The notes beneath the pieces were generated by a model. It did not search any database and was not told the DNA's origin. It saw nothing but the letters and a program-made list of their open reading frames with translations. A stretch of 64,000 bases of DNA, taken from positions 186,001-250,000 of the forward strand of contig NZ_JAKKFH010000008.1 of the NCBI RefSeq assembly GCF_022230925.1, given 5' to 3'. A program made the translations under genes and the position numbers. Source of the stretch: Micromonospora alfalfae (lineage in GTDB: Bacteria; Actinomycetota; Actinomycetes; Mycobacteriales; Micromonosporaceae). Shown piece by piece: positions 8,492 through 16,640 of this stretch. The number at the start of each line of letters is the position of its first letter. The first letter of the stretch is position 1.

Positions 8492-9052
8492 ATGACCGTG
8501 CCGCCGTCCCGCCGTACCTCCGTCCGGCTCGGCGCGGCGGTGCTCGCCGTCCTCGTGGCGGTACTCATCCCGGCCGGCCCGGCCTGGGCGCACAACTCGC
8601 TGAAGACGGCCACGCCCGCTCGGGACGCGACGGTGCCGAGCGCACCGACCGAGGTCACGCTCGAATTCATGCAGCGAATCGACGCGGCGTTCACCACCAT
8701 CGTGCTCACGGACGCCGCCAAGCGGAAGCTTCCCTCCGGCCAACCGGTGGTCACCGGAGCGAAGACCACGATCCAGGTGACCGACACCCTGCCGAACGGG
8801 ACATACACGGTCGCCTACCGGGTCGTCTCCGTGGACGGGCACCCGGTGCAGGGCTCCTACCCGTTCACTGTGGCCGATCCGACGTCCAGCGCCGCGCCGG
8901 TTGCCAACGTCAGCGCGTCAGCGCCCACCCCGTCCGTCGCCGCACAGTCCGGCGGTGGTCCGAGCGTCGGTGTACTCGTCGCGGCCGCCGCGCTGGCCCT
9001 CCTCGTCCTGCTGACGGCCGGGCTGCTGTGGCGGCGGGCGGCCCGGCGCTGA
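8492..9052 (+). CDS. CopC-domain copper resistance/binding protein, membrane anchored
   Basis: A 186-residue protein: signal peptide ending AWA before His34, a CopC domain (about 34-130; KTATPARDATV...EVTLEF; DGHPVQGSYPFTV), an Ala/Ser/Pro linker and one C-terminal membrane segment (about 155-178) ending WRRAARR. The mature N-terminal His and the internal Asp-Gly-His match the CopC copper(II) site. Unlike many bacteria, no CopD membrane domain is fused or adjacent. GGAG is placed seven bases before ATG 8492, 22 bases after the DyP gene, so it belongs to the same operon. Confidence 0.85.
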   Translation: MTVPPSRRTSVRLGAAVLAVLVAVLIPAGPAWAHNSLKTATPARDATVPSAPTEVTLEFMQRIDAAFTTIVLTDAAKRKLPSGQPVVTGAKTTIQVTDTLPNGTYTVAYRVVSVDGHPVQGSYPFTVADPTSSAAPVANVSASAPTPSVAAQSGGGPSVGVLVAAAALALLVLLTAGLLWRRAARR

Positions 9053-9227
9053 TCCGACCCGCCCTCGTGCGGTCCGCCCGCCGCCCGGGTCATCGGGAAC
9101 CGACCCTCGGGAACCGCCGGCGTCTCTCCCCCGACTACCAGTCAGGGCCGACGCGACACCTCACCGGGCGACCAGACCAGTACGGGAAACAGCCTCGGAC
9201 GCTTCCCGACTCTTCGATCGGATCACC

Positions 9228-10703
9228 ATGTCTCTCACCGAACTGTCCGGCACGCCGACGCCGGAGCCCGCCACCACCACCGAGAAACCGGCCCGGCCCG
9301 CCCGGCGCACGTCACCGTTCGGCGCGCTGCTGCTGCGGCTGCACTTCTACGCCGGCATCCTCGTCGGCCCGTTCCTGGTGGTCGCCGCACTGACCGGCCT
9401 GGCCTACACCACAACCCCGCAACTCGACGCGATCCTCTACGGCGACCAGCTGACCGTCGCCCAGGTGGGTGACCGTCAGCTCCCGCTGGCCGAGCAGATC
9501 GGGGCCGCGCGCAACGCGCACCCCGACGGCAGCATCACCACAGTGCAACCCGGCGACGGCGACCGGACCACCACTGTGGTGTTCTCCCTGCCCGAGCTGG
9601 GCGAGAACCAGCACACCGTCTACATCAACCAGTACACCGGCGAGTCCCAGGGGCAGCTCACCACCTGGTTCGGGTCCACGCCGGTGACCACCTGGCTGGA
9701 CGATCTGCACCGCCACCTGCACCTGGGCACGGTGGGCGAGCACTACTCCGAACTGGCCGCGAGCTGGCTGTGGGTGATGGCGCTCGGCGGGGTCATCCTC
9801 TGGTGGCGTCGACGCGGCGCCGCCCGAGCTGCCGCCCGGCATCTGCTCGTGCCGGACCTGTCCACCGGTAAGGGTGTCCGCCGCACCCGGGGATGGCACG
9901 CCACCACCGGCATCTGGCTCACCGTCGGACTTCTCTTCCTCTCGGTCACCGGCCTGACCTGGTCCCGCTACGCCGGCGCGAATTTCGCCGCCGGCCTCGA
10001 CGCGCTCAGCGCCCGCACCCCGGAGATCTCCACCAGCCTCACCGCCGGTCCGCCCGCCCCTGCCGAGACCGGTGGGGGCCACGAGCACGGTGCCGCCGGG
10101 GCGGGCGGGGTTGTCGAGTCGGCGGCCTTCGACCGGGTCCTGGCGGTCGCTCGCGGCGCGGGCCTCTCCGGGCCGGTCGAGATCAGCCCCGCGCAGGAGC
10201 CGGGCTCCGCCTGGACCGTCACGCAGGTCGATAACACCTGGCCGGTCAGGAAGGACCGCATCGCCGTCGACCCGGCCTCGGACACGGTGACTGCGCGCAG
10301 CGACTTCGCCGACTGGCCAGTGCTGGCCAAACTGAGCGGCCTCGGCATCCAGGCCCACATGGGGATCCTCTTCGGCCTGGTCAACCAGATCCTGCTCGCC
10401 GCGCTCGCCCTCGGCCTGCTCTGCGTCATCTTCTGGGGCTACCGCATGTGGTGGCAACGCCGGCCCACCCGCGCCGACCGCCGTGCGTTCGCCGGCACGC
10501 CGCCAGCTCGCGGCAACGTACGCGGGCTGCCGCTCTGGGCGCTGCTGATCGGGGTGCCGGTGACCGTGGCGATCGGCTGGACGCTGCCCCTGTTCGGGCT
10601 CACGGTGCTCGCTTTCCTCGCCATCGACGTGGTGGTGGGTGCGGTGTCTCGACGCCGACGGCCCGCCGCGGCTCCCACCTCCCCGGCACCCGCGGGGAGC
10701 TGA
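9228..10703 (+). CDS. PepSY-associated membrane protein
   Basis: A 491-residue integral membrane protein of the PepSY_TM family. Predicted helices lie at about 38-60, 170-190, 224-245, 375-405 and 430-470. Large extracellular loops (about 65-165 and 250-370) correspond to PepSY-like domains, the second with a His-rich GGGHEHG patch. Conserved His sits near membrane faces (LHFYAG, DLHRHLHLG, HATTG, QAHMG), as in family members linked to iron/heme or flavin-type electron transfer. The function of the family is not settled; with CopC, PCuAC and DyP upstream it may supply electrons or handle metal. ATG 9228 lacks a strong ribosome binding site, and a 175-base gap separates it from the CopC gene. 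Confidence 0.8.
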   Translation: MSLTELSGTPTPEPATTTEKPARPARRTSPFGALLLRLHFYAGILVGPFLVVAALTGLAYTTTPQLDAILYGDQLTVAQVGDRQLPLAEQIGAARNAHPDGSITTVQPGDGDRTTTVVFSLPELGENQHTVYINQYTGESQGQLTTWFGSTPVTTWLDDLHRHLHLGTVGEHYSELAASWLWVMALGGVILWWRRRGAARAAARHLLVPDLSTGKGVRRTRGWHATTGIWLTVGLLFLSVTGLTWSRYAGANFAAGLDALSARTPEISTSLTAGPPAPAETGGGHEHGAAGAGGVVESAAFDRVLAVARGAGLSGPVEISPAQEPGSAWTVTQVDNTWPVRKDRIAVDPASDTVTARSDFADWPVLAKLSGLGIQAHMGILFGLVNQILLAALALGLLCVIFWGYRMWWQRRPTRADRRAFAGTPPARGNVRGLPLWALLIGVPVTVAIGWTLPLFGLTVLAFLAIDVVVGAVSRRRRPAAAPTSPAPAGS

Positions 10704-10716
10704 TCCACCGGACCGG

Positions 10717-10750
10717 CCGTCCGTCCGCCGACGGCCGTCCGGACGGACGG
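10717..10750. terminator. Bidirectional terminator between convergent genes
   Basis: An 11-bp perfect stem (core CGTCCGTCCG at 10718-10727 and CGGACGGACG at 10740-10749) with a 12-base loop lies between the PepSY gene stop (10703) and the oxalate decarboxylase stop (10760). No strong T tract. Confidence 0.6.
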
Positions 10751-10759
10751 ACGCTTCGC

Positions 10760-11893
10760 TCAGATCACCACCTGTTTGGTGTTCGGCAGGCTGTCGACGA
10801 TCGACTTCTGCACGTTGATCGTGTCGGCGATGACCTCGTGCGGCGTGTTTGCCATCCACTGCATCACCGAGATGTCCTCGAACCGGGGATGGCGGAACAT
10901 TTCCAGGAACACCAGTGGCTCGTCGCCGGTGTTCTCGATGTAGTGGCCGTACGCGAACGGGACGTAGCCCACGTCGCCGGCCTGGAAGTCGAACGTCCGG
11001 GCCGCGGCCTGCGAGGCGAAGACACCCATCCGCCCGGTTCCGGAGATGTAGTACTGCCACTCGTCGGTGGTGGGATGCCAGTGCAACTCGCGCATCCCTC
11101 CCGGCTCGACCTCCACCAGGGCCGCGGCGGTGGTCACGGAGGCGGCGAAGTTGGTCGAGTCGGTGATCCGGACCGTTCCGCCGCGGAATCGCTGCGGGGT
11201 CTGCGCGAGCATCCGGTGCTTGAAGCTTCGTGGGATGTCGCCGGTCGGGCTGACCACCCGGTCCTGTTGCAAAGGTGGTGGGACGTCGCCCTGGAAGATG
11301 TACTTCTCCCGCTCGGGCAGGTTCTCCATCTGTTCCAGCGTCCAGCCGAAGTTCTTGGCCAGCACGTGTCGCGGGGTGTGGGCGAAGAAGTCGCTGAGCA
11401 GGAAGGTGTTGTTCTCCGAGAACGCCCCGTCGTCGAAGACCAGCAGAAACTGCGCGCCGTCTTCCAACGCCTGGATGTTGTGCGGCACGCCCTGCGGAAA
11501 GAACCACAGATCGCCCGCCTTCACGTCCTCGATGAAGTTGCGGCCCTCGTGGTCGACGGCGCTGATCCGGCAGCTGCCGCTGAGCATGTACGCCCACTCC
11601 GACTGCTGGTGCCAGTGGATCTCCCGGTACGCGCCCGGCTCGAGACCGAACTGGACGCCGGACAACTGACTGGCGATCGGCAGGTCGCGGTTGGTGACCT
11701 CCCGGGTCCAGCCGCCCTTCTCCACCCGGGTGTGCGCCTGTGAGAACGAGAACTTGAGGTTGGGCACCAGTCGGCTGTCGGTCGTCGGTGGAACCAGGAG
11801 GTCCGGGTTCTGCCGCTCGAGCTCGACGTTGCGCCCTGCGAGGGGCGGGGCGCCCTGGTCGCCGCGCCGCGGCTCGGGATCGCTGTTCGCCAT
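10760..11893 (-). CDS. Bicupin oxalate decarboxylase-family protein
   Basis: A 377-residue protein with two cupin domains. The first has HWHQQSEWAYMLSG (about residues 93-106) and FPQGVPHNI; the second has HWHPTTDEWQYYISG (about 271-285) and VPFAYGHYI. Each supplies the three His and one Glu that bind Mn in OxdC-type enzymes. Length and layout match oxalate decarboxylase (oxalate to formate plus CO2). The second motif has one extra residue before Glu. There is no signal peptide, so it is probably cytosolic. ATG 11893 follows GAGGAGA; open sequence upstream lacks family similarity. It follows the small membrane protein gene by 13 bases. Confidence 0.85.
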   Translation of the reverse strand: MANSDPEPRRGDQGAPPLAGRNVELERQNPDLLVPPTTDSRLVPNLKFSFSQAHTRVEKGGWTREVTNRDLPIASQLSGVQFGLEPGAYREIHWHQQSEWAYMLSGSCRISAVDHEGRNFIEDVKAGDLWFFPQGVPHNIQALEDGAQFLLVFDDGAFSENNTFLLSDFFAHTPRHVLAKNFGWTLEQMENLPEREKYIFQGDVPPPLQQDRVVSPTGDIPRSFKHRMLAQTPQRFRGGTVRITDSTNFAASVTTAAALVEVEPGGMRELHWHPTTDEWQYYISGTGRMGVFASQAAARTFDFQAGDVGYVPFAYGHYIENTGDEPLVFLEMFRHPRFEDISVMQWMANTPHEVIADTINVQKSIVDSLPNTKQVVI

Positions 11894-11906
11894 GATCGCT
11901 GTCTCC

Positions 11907-12167
11907 TCACTCGGGTTGGATCGGATGGGGAGCGGGAACGGACCCGCCCCGCAGCCGTAGCCGCGACGAGATCCCCAGCAGGGCACGCAGCCCGGGCCAG
12001 CCGCACTGGACCACGATCGCGACCGGGATCGCCGCGGCGGTCGCCATCAGCACCAGGCGGGTCCACGCCGGAGCGTGACCACCCGCCCCGGTGCTGGCGT
12101 AGAGGACGAAGATCAGCAGTACGACCCGAAGCCGACGCAGGCCGGGAAGTTCGGTGAGTTGGGCCAT
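11907..12167 (-). CDS. Small two-helix membrane protein
   Basis: An 86-residue unrecognised protein from ATG 12167 (an upstream in-frame start at 12206 is possible). Two hydrophobic segments, about 11-30 (LRVVLLIFVLYAS) and 38-62 (LVLMATAAAIPVAIVV), suggest a small inner-membrane protein, followed by a basic tail. No clear ribosome binding site is visible. It ends 13 bases before the oxalate decarboxylase start, whose ribosome binding site overlaps its stop, so the two are probably cotranscribed. Function unknown. Confidence 0.5.
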   Translation of the reverse strand: MAQLTELPGLRRLRVVLLIFVLYASTGAGGHAPAWTRLVLMATAAAIPVAIVVQCGWPGLRALLGISSRLRLRGGSVPAPHPIQPE

Positions 12168-12366
12168 GATTCGATGATCGGCGGCGAACGCAGCCCGTCG
12201 CATCACGTGATCGCGCCATTACCACCTGCGGAATCCCGGACGGTGGTGGCCATTCGGCGCAATCGGCGTCGGTTCGGCGATCTGGTCGCCCGTACCTGCC
12301 GCCGTGGCTAGGCTCGGTCGCAGGACGGCCTTTCGACGCGCCTGGTAACAACCGGGGAGAACGCCA

Positions 12367-13947
12367 TTGTCCGAATCACCCTTCAACTGTGGAACGCTTC
12401 CGGCCGACGACATCGCCGCCGACGCCGAACAACGACGGCACCGGCTGTTTGCCACGGCGGACCAGCTCCGGCTCGCCGGACGCGGGATGGAGGCGCTGCA
12501 CGTCCTGGCCGCGGAGATCGCCACGAGTCGCAGCGGCGAGCGCCATCGCGTCTTCCTGCTCGGTCGCCTGGCGCAGATCGTGGCACTGGAGCAGCCGACC
12601 ATCGCCCTCGCCGGTCTGCGGGAGGCGCTGAACCTCCGACTGGACGCTCCGAGCCGCGGCACAGTGCTCGCCCTTGTCGCCACGGTCGCGGCCCGCACGG
12701 GACATCCGGACACCGATGCCCTGCTGCGCGACGCGGGCACCGCGCACGCCGCTTCGGGTGATCAGGCGTCCGCTCGCCATCTCGCCCTCGCCCGGGCCGC
12801 ACGCTCGCTCGGGCACGGTGATCTGCCGGGTGCCCAGGCTGTGCTGGCGGCCCTGGACCCGGACTCCTGGGCGGCACGCGCCGACGCCGAGTCCATCCGG
12901 GCGGAGCGGATCCTCGTGCAGCTGGGTCTGGGCCGGTACCAGGACGCGCAGGCCGCGACCCGCCATCCGCCCGAGGCGACGGATGTTTCACTCACCCGGC
13001 TGACCGCGCTGGACTGCCTGCGCATGGTGACTGTGGGAGAGCTGCCCGAGGCGGCCGCGCTGGCCGTCACGACGCTCAGCTCCGGCTCTGTGGACCTCAG
13101 CAGGGAGGTGCGTGCTCTGTTGGTGGCGGTGATCGGCGAGGTCCGCTACCGCCGAGGCGAACACGACGATGCCCGGGCCATCCTCCGCGCCTGCCTCGCC
13201 GAGGACCGATGGCCGGACCGTTCGATGTGGACCTTGGCGTTCTGTGTGGCGGTGCGCGACACCGCCCTCAGCGCCCCGGCCGACCTGCTCAGCACTGTCG
13301 TCGCCGACCTGCACCGGTCGGTCCGGTCACTGGTGCCAGTGCCGCACTTCGGCCCCCGACTGGTACGCGCGGCGGTGGCGGCCGACGACACCCGGGCCGC
13401 CCGCCGGGTCACCGAACTGGTCGAGCTGGTCTCCACCCGTACTCCGGTGCCGCTGTGGCACGCGCTGGCCGATCAGAGCCGAGGGTTGCGCGACGACGAC
13501 CCGGACGCCCTCCGGTCGGCGGTGGACCGGCTGCGCACCACCGCCGCGCGGCCGGCGCTGGCCGACGCGTTGCTCGACCTCGCGAACAGTCCCCGAACGC
13601 GGTCCGGGGAGGCACGCGATGCCGCGCACGAGGCGGCTGCCCTCTACGCCCGGATCGGCGCTCCTGGCGACCAGGCGATCGCGGACCGGCGCTGCGCCGA
13701 CCTCGCCGCCACACCGCGCCACCGGCAGTCGATCGACGAGCCGTTAAGCCGGGGCATCGGCGCGCTCACCCCCGCCGAGGAGCGGGTGGCCGAGATGCTC
13801 GCCGCGGGTGCCACGAAGAAGGAGGCGGCCAGGAGTCTCTTCGTCTCCTTCCACACCGTGGACACCCAACTCCGCTCCATATACCACAAGCTGGGCATTC
13901 ACAATCGGATGCAGTTGGTACGGGCCTGGGAACGGACCAGACGATAA
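12367..13947 (+). CDS. LuxR-family regulator with helical repeat N-terminus and a TTA codon
   Basis: A 526-residue regulator starting at TTG 12367 behind GGGGAGA. The first 440 residues are Ala/Leu-rich paired helices of TPR-like type without a nucleotide-binding motif; the last 60 (LTPAEERVAEMLAAGATKKEAARSLFVS...) are a LuxR/NarL-type helix-turn-helix. A single in-frame TTA codon (13744-13746, residue 460) sits just before the DNA-binding domain, so without a charged bldA-type tRNA the product would lack DNA binding. Targets are unknown. The acetyltransferase gene follows after 7 bases, and a divergent membrane protein/oxalate decarboxylase unit begins 200 bases upstream. Confidence 0.8.
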   Translation: MSESPFNCGTLPADDIAADAEQRRHRLFATADQLRLAGRGMEALHVLAAEIATSRSGERHRVFLLGRLAQIVALEQPTIALAGLREALNLRLDAPSRGTVLALVATVAARTGHPDTDALLRDAGTAHAASGDQASARHLALARAARSLGHGDLPGAQAVLAALDPDSWAARADAESIRAERILVQLGLGRYQDAQAATRHPPEATDVSLTRLTALDCLRMVTVGELPEAAALAVTTLSSGSVDLSREVRALLVAVIGEVRYRRGEHDDARAILRACLAEDRWPDRSMWTLAFCVAVRDTALSAPADLLSTVVADLHRSVRSLVPVPHFGPRLVRAAVAADDTRAARRVTELVELVSTRTPVPLWHALADQSRGLRDDDPDALRSAVDRLRTTAARPALADALLDLANSPRTRSGEARDAAHEAAALYARIGAPGDQAIADRRCADLAATPRHRQSIDEPLSRGIGALTPAEERVAEMLAAGATKKEAARSLFVSFHTVDTQLRSIYHKLGIHNRMQLVRAWERTRR

Positions 13948-13954
13948 TCAGCCG

Positions 13955-14782
13955 ATGACCGCGCCAACCGACCTGACCCCGCTCGCCGAAGCCGTGGAGT
14001 GCGAATTCATGCACTCCTACGAGTCGCAGGCGCCCGGGCCCACGTACACCGATCTCGGGATCGCGACCACCCGCATCGGCGGCGGTGTCGCCCTCGCCAT
14101 GCGCAACGATCCCTCCGGCGGGTACTGGAACAAGGCCCTCGGCTTCGGCACCACCGAGCCGTTCACGGTGCAGACCCTGGATCGCGTCCTCGACTTCTAC
14201 CGGGAGCAGGGCGTCGACCAGGCAGTCCTTCAGCTCGTGCCGTCGGTGCTGCCGGCGGGCTTCGACGAGGTCGCTGCCGCGCGCGGGCTTGAGCCAGGAA
14301 GCACCTGGGTCAAGCTCGCCGCCCGCCCGGGCGACGTCGCCGCGACGCAGACCCGTCTGCGCGTCGCCCCGGTGCCGGCCGCCGAGGCGCGGCGCTGGGC
14401 CGACGTGCTGCTCACCGGGTTCGGCATGCCGACCGGTGGGCTCACCGACATGCTGGCCGCGACTGTCGGCCAGCCGGCGTGGCGACCGTACGCGGCCTGG
14501 GACGGCGGCGAGCTGGTCGCGGGCGGCAACCTGTTCCTGCACGGCGAGGCCGCGTCGCTGAACGCCGCCGCGACGGCCACCGGGCACCGCGGCCTCGGGG
14601 CGCAGTCGGCGCTGATCGCCGCCCGCGCCCGAGCCGCGGCCGAGGCGGGATGCCGGTGGCTGTTCGCCGAGACCGGCAAGCCCGCGCCCGATCAGCAGAA
14701 CCCGTCGCTGAACAACATGCGGCGGGCCGGACTGGTGCCGCTCTACGAACGCCGCAACTGGGTCTGGCGAGCAGCTTCCTGA
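13955..14782 (+). CDS. GNAT-family N-acetyltransferase
   Basis: A 275-residue protein with a C-terminal GNAT fold: acetyl-CoA loop 'ATGHRGLGAQSALIAARARAAAEAGC' region at about residues 208-233 (R-G-x-G-A core) followed by the typical N/P-rich terminal strands (NPSLNNMRRAGL). The first 140 residues look like a second, degenerate GNAT lobe. The substrate is unknown. ATG 13955 is 7 bases after the LuxR stop, so the two genes probably share a transcript and perhaps TTA-dependent control. Confidence 0.78.
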   Translation: MTAPTDLTPLAEAVECEFMHSYESQAPGPTYTDLGIATTRIGGGVALAMRNDPSGGYWNKALGFGTTEPFTVQTLDRVLDFYREQGVDQAVLQLVPSVLPAGFDEVAAARGLEPGSTWVKLAARPGDVAATQTRLRVAPVPAAEARRWADVLLTGFGMPTGGLTDMLAATVGQPAWRPYAAWDGGELVAGGNLFLHGEAASLNAAATATGHRGLGAQSALIAARARAAAEAGCRWLFAETGKPAPDQQNPSLNNMRRAGLVPLYERRNWVWRAAS

Positions 14783-14797
14783 ACCCGCCCGCCGGAG

Positions 14798-15808
14798 TCA
14801 CTTCTCGCTGTCGAGCATCGCCATCATGGTGGTCGCGTACCGCTGGCCGGAGGCGGCGCCGGCCGGCACGGCACGCTCGATCTCGTCCAGTGCGTCCTGG
14901 TCGAGCACCAGGCCGACCGCAGCCAGCGACTCGGTCAGCCGGTCGCGCCGCCGCGCCCCGACCAACGGCACGATCTGTTCGCCCTGTGCTGCCACCCAGG
15001 CGATCGCCACCTGGCTGGTGGTCGCCCCCAGCCGCTGCGCGACCCGGCCGAGCGCGTCCACCAGGCGCAGGTTGGCGGTCAGGTGTTCGCCCTGGAACCG
15101 AGGGCTGTTGGCCCGGAAGTCCGTGCCGGTCAGCGCACGGTCCGCCGACCAGTGGCCGCTGAGCAGCCCTCGGGACAGCACCCCGTAGGCGGTCAACCCG
15201 ATGCCCAGCTCCCGCAGCGCCGGCAGAATGGTGGCCTCCGGGCCCCGGGAGAGCAGCGAGTACTCGATCTGGACGTCGCTGATCGGCGCCACAGCCGCGG
15301 CCCTGCGGATGCTGTCCGCGCCCACCTCGGAGAGCCCGATGTGCCGGATGTGGCCGGCCTGCTGCATCTCCAGCAGCGCGCCCACTGTCTCCTCGATCGG
15401 CACCTGCGGGTTCAGCCGCGACGGCCGGTAGATGTCGATGTAATCGGTGCCCAGGCGTCGCAGCGAGTACGCCAGCCGGTCCTTCACCGCCGCCGCCGAC
15501 ACGTCGTACGGTGCCGCCTGGAAGCCGCCGTCGGGTGTCCGGCGTGCGCCGAACTTCACGCTGAGCACCACCTCGTCCCGGCGACGCTCCCGCAGCACGC
15601 GGCCGATCAGCATCTCGTTGTGACCCGACCCGTAGAAGTCCGCGCTGTCGATGAGGTTCACACCGGCGTCGATCGCCGCGTGCAGCGTCGCGACGCTCTC
15701 CGCCTCGTCGGCCGGCCCGTACAGGTCGGACATGCCCATCGCGCCGAGCCCGATGATCGACACCTCCGGCCCGGAGGTGCCCAACCGTCGCCGTCGTAGA
15801 CCCGTCAT
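14798..15808 (-). CDS. Aldo/keto reductase
   Basis: A 336-residue NADPH-dependent aldo/keto reductase (TIM barrel, AKR13-like). Visible family features: 'LGTSGPEVSIIGLGAMGMS' at the N terminus, NLIDSADFYGSGHNE with catalytic Asp and Tyr (about residues 53-67), VVLSVKFG with the catalytic Lys, and a C-terminal cofactor loop 'IVPLVGARRRDRL'. It reduces aldehydes or ketones; the substrate is unknown. ATG 15808 was chosen for homology and a G-rich ribosome binding site. It diverges from the TetR gene, which probably represses it through the repeats between them. Confidence 0.85.
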   Translation of the reverse strand: MTGLRRRRLGTSGPEVSIIGLGAMGMSDLYGPADEAESVATLHAAIDAGVNLIDSADFYGSGHNEMLIGRVLRERRRDEVVLSVKFGARRTPDGGFQAAPYDVSAAAVKDRLAYSLRRLGTDYIDIYRPSRLNPQVPIEETVGALLEMQQAGHIRHIGLSEVGADSIRRAAAVAPISDVQIEYSLLSRGPEATILPALRELGIGLTAYGVLSRGLLSGHWSADRALTGTDFRANSPRFQGEHLTANLRLVDALGRVAQRLGATTSQVAIAWVAAQGEQIVPLVGARRRDRLTESLAAVGLVLDQDALDEIERAVPAGAASGQRYATTMMAMLDSEK

Positions 15809-15866
15809 GTCCCTCGTCCCCTTCGGTCGTCGCGGTGCGTCGTGACAACCAGGCACCGCTGTGTAC

Positions 15867-15910
15867 GCTGTGTCCATATAACCAGCGAGTAGACAGCGTG
15901 TCCATATAAT
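15867..15910. promoter_or_regulatory. Repeated TGTCCATATA element in the AKR-TetR intergenic region
   Basis: TGTCCATATA occurs at 15871-15880 and 15899-15908, each preceded by a GC(T/G)G-type context, 28 bp apart in the same orientation. The AT-rich repeats stand out in a GC-rich divergent promoter and probably bind the adjacent TetR regulator or form -10 elements. Confidence 0.5.
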
Positions 15911-15921
15911 CGGGAGGACCA

Positions 15922-16530
15922 GTGGCCGAGCTCACGCCGAATGCCCAGACGCCAGCGCGCCGTGGTCGCGGCCGCCGCCCCACCGATCAGGTACGCGCGG
16001 AGATCCTCACGGCCGCCGGTGAACTCCTGCTGGCCGAGGGCATGGCCGGCTTCACCATCGAGAAGGTCGCGGCCCACGCCGGAGCCAGCCGGATGACCAT
16101 CTACAAGTGGTGGCCCTCCAAGGGTGCACTCGCCCTGGACGGCTACTTCACTGTCGTCGCACCCACCCTGGCCTTCACCGACACCGCCGACATCGTCGCC
16201 GACCTGACCAACCAGCTCGTCGCCTTCGTCCACCTGGTGCGGGACACCACCGCCGGGCGGGTCGTCCGCCAACTCATCGGGCAGGCGCAGACCGATCCGG
16301 AACTGGCCGCCGCCTACCGCGAGCGCTACTCCGGACCCCGACGAGCCCTCGCCGTCGAAACCCTCACCAGGGCGATGGCCCGGGGGCAGCTACGCGCCGA
16401 CATCGACCCCGAATCCGTCGTCGACCAACTCTGGGGCGCCTGCTACCACCGACTTCTCATCGCCGACCTGCCGCTCACCGAGGAGTTCGCCCGCACCCTG
16501 GTCGACAACCTCATCCGCGGACTGCGCTGA
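15922..16530 (+). CDS. TetR/AcrR-family transcriptional regulator
   Basis: A 202-residue regulator beginning at GTG 15922, placed after GGGAGGACC. The N-terminal helix-turn-helix reads FTIEKVAAHAGASRMTIYKWWPSKGALAL (about residues 45-72, abbreviated here by its family hallmarks T-IYKWW and SKGALAL). The remainder is an all-helical ligand-binding and dimerisation domain. It is divergent from the aldo/keto reductase and probably controls it in response to a small molecule. Confidence 0.85.
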   Translation: MAELTPNAQTPARRGRGRRPTDQVRAEILTAAGELLLAEGMAGFTIEKVAAHAGASRMTIYKWWPSKGALALDGYFTVVAPTLAFTDTADIVADLTNQLVAFVHLVRDTTAGRVVRQLIGQAQTDPELAAAYRERYSGPRRALAVETLTRAMARGQLRADIDPESVVDQLWGACYHRLLIADLPLTEEFARTLVDNLIRGLR

Positions 16531-16598
16531 CCGACCAGCGGTCAGGCCGCCGTGCCACGCCACTGGTCGACCGGGCCCCGCGGGCGACCGCCCGACCA

Positions 16599-16615
16599 AA
16601 CATGAAGATCATGTT
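16599..16615. promoter_or_regulatory. Perfect palindrome upstream of the AfsR-type regulator
   Basis: AACATGA (16599-16605), spacer AGA, TCATGTT (16609-16615): a perfect 7-3-7 inverted repeat 25 bases before ATG 16641. Operator-like; the binding protein is unknown, with the upstream TetR or the SARP itself as candidates. Confidence 0.55.
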
Positions 16616-16640
16616 CAATCGATGCTAACGTCACTGATCG

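Noticed and set aside
9312..11597. A 761-codon minus-strand open frame
   Set aside because: It runs antisense to the PepSY gene and across the oxalate decarboxylase in another frame; low-complexity Arg/Gly translation typical of GC-rich shadows.
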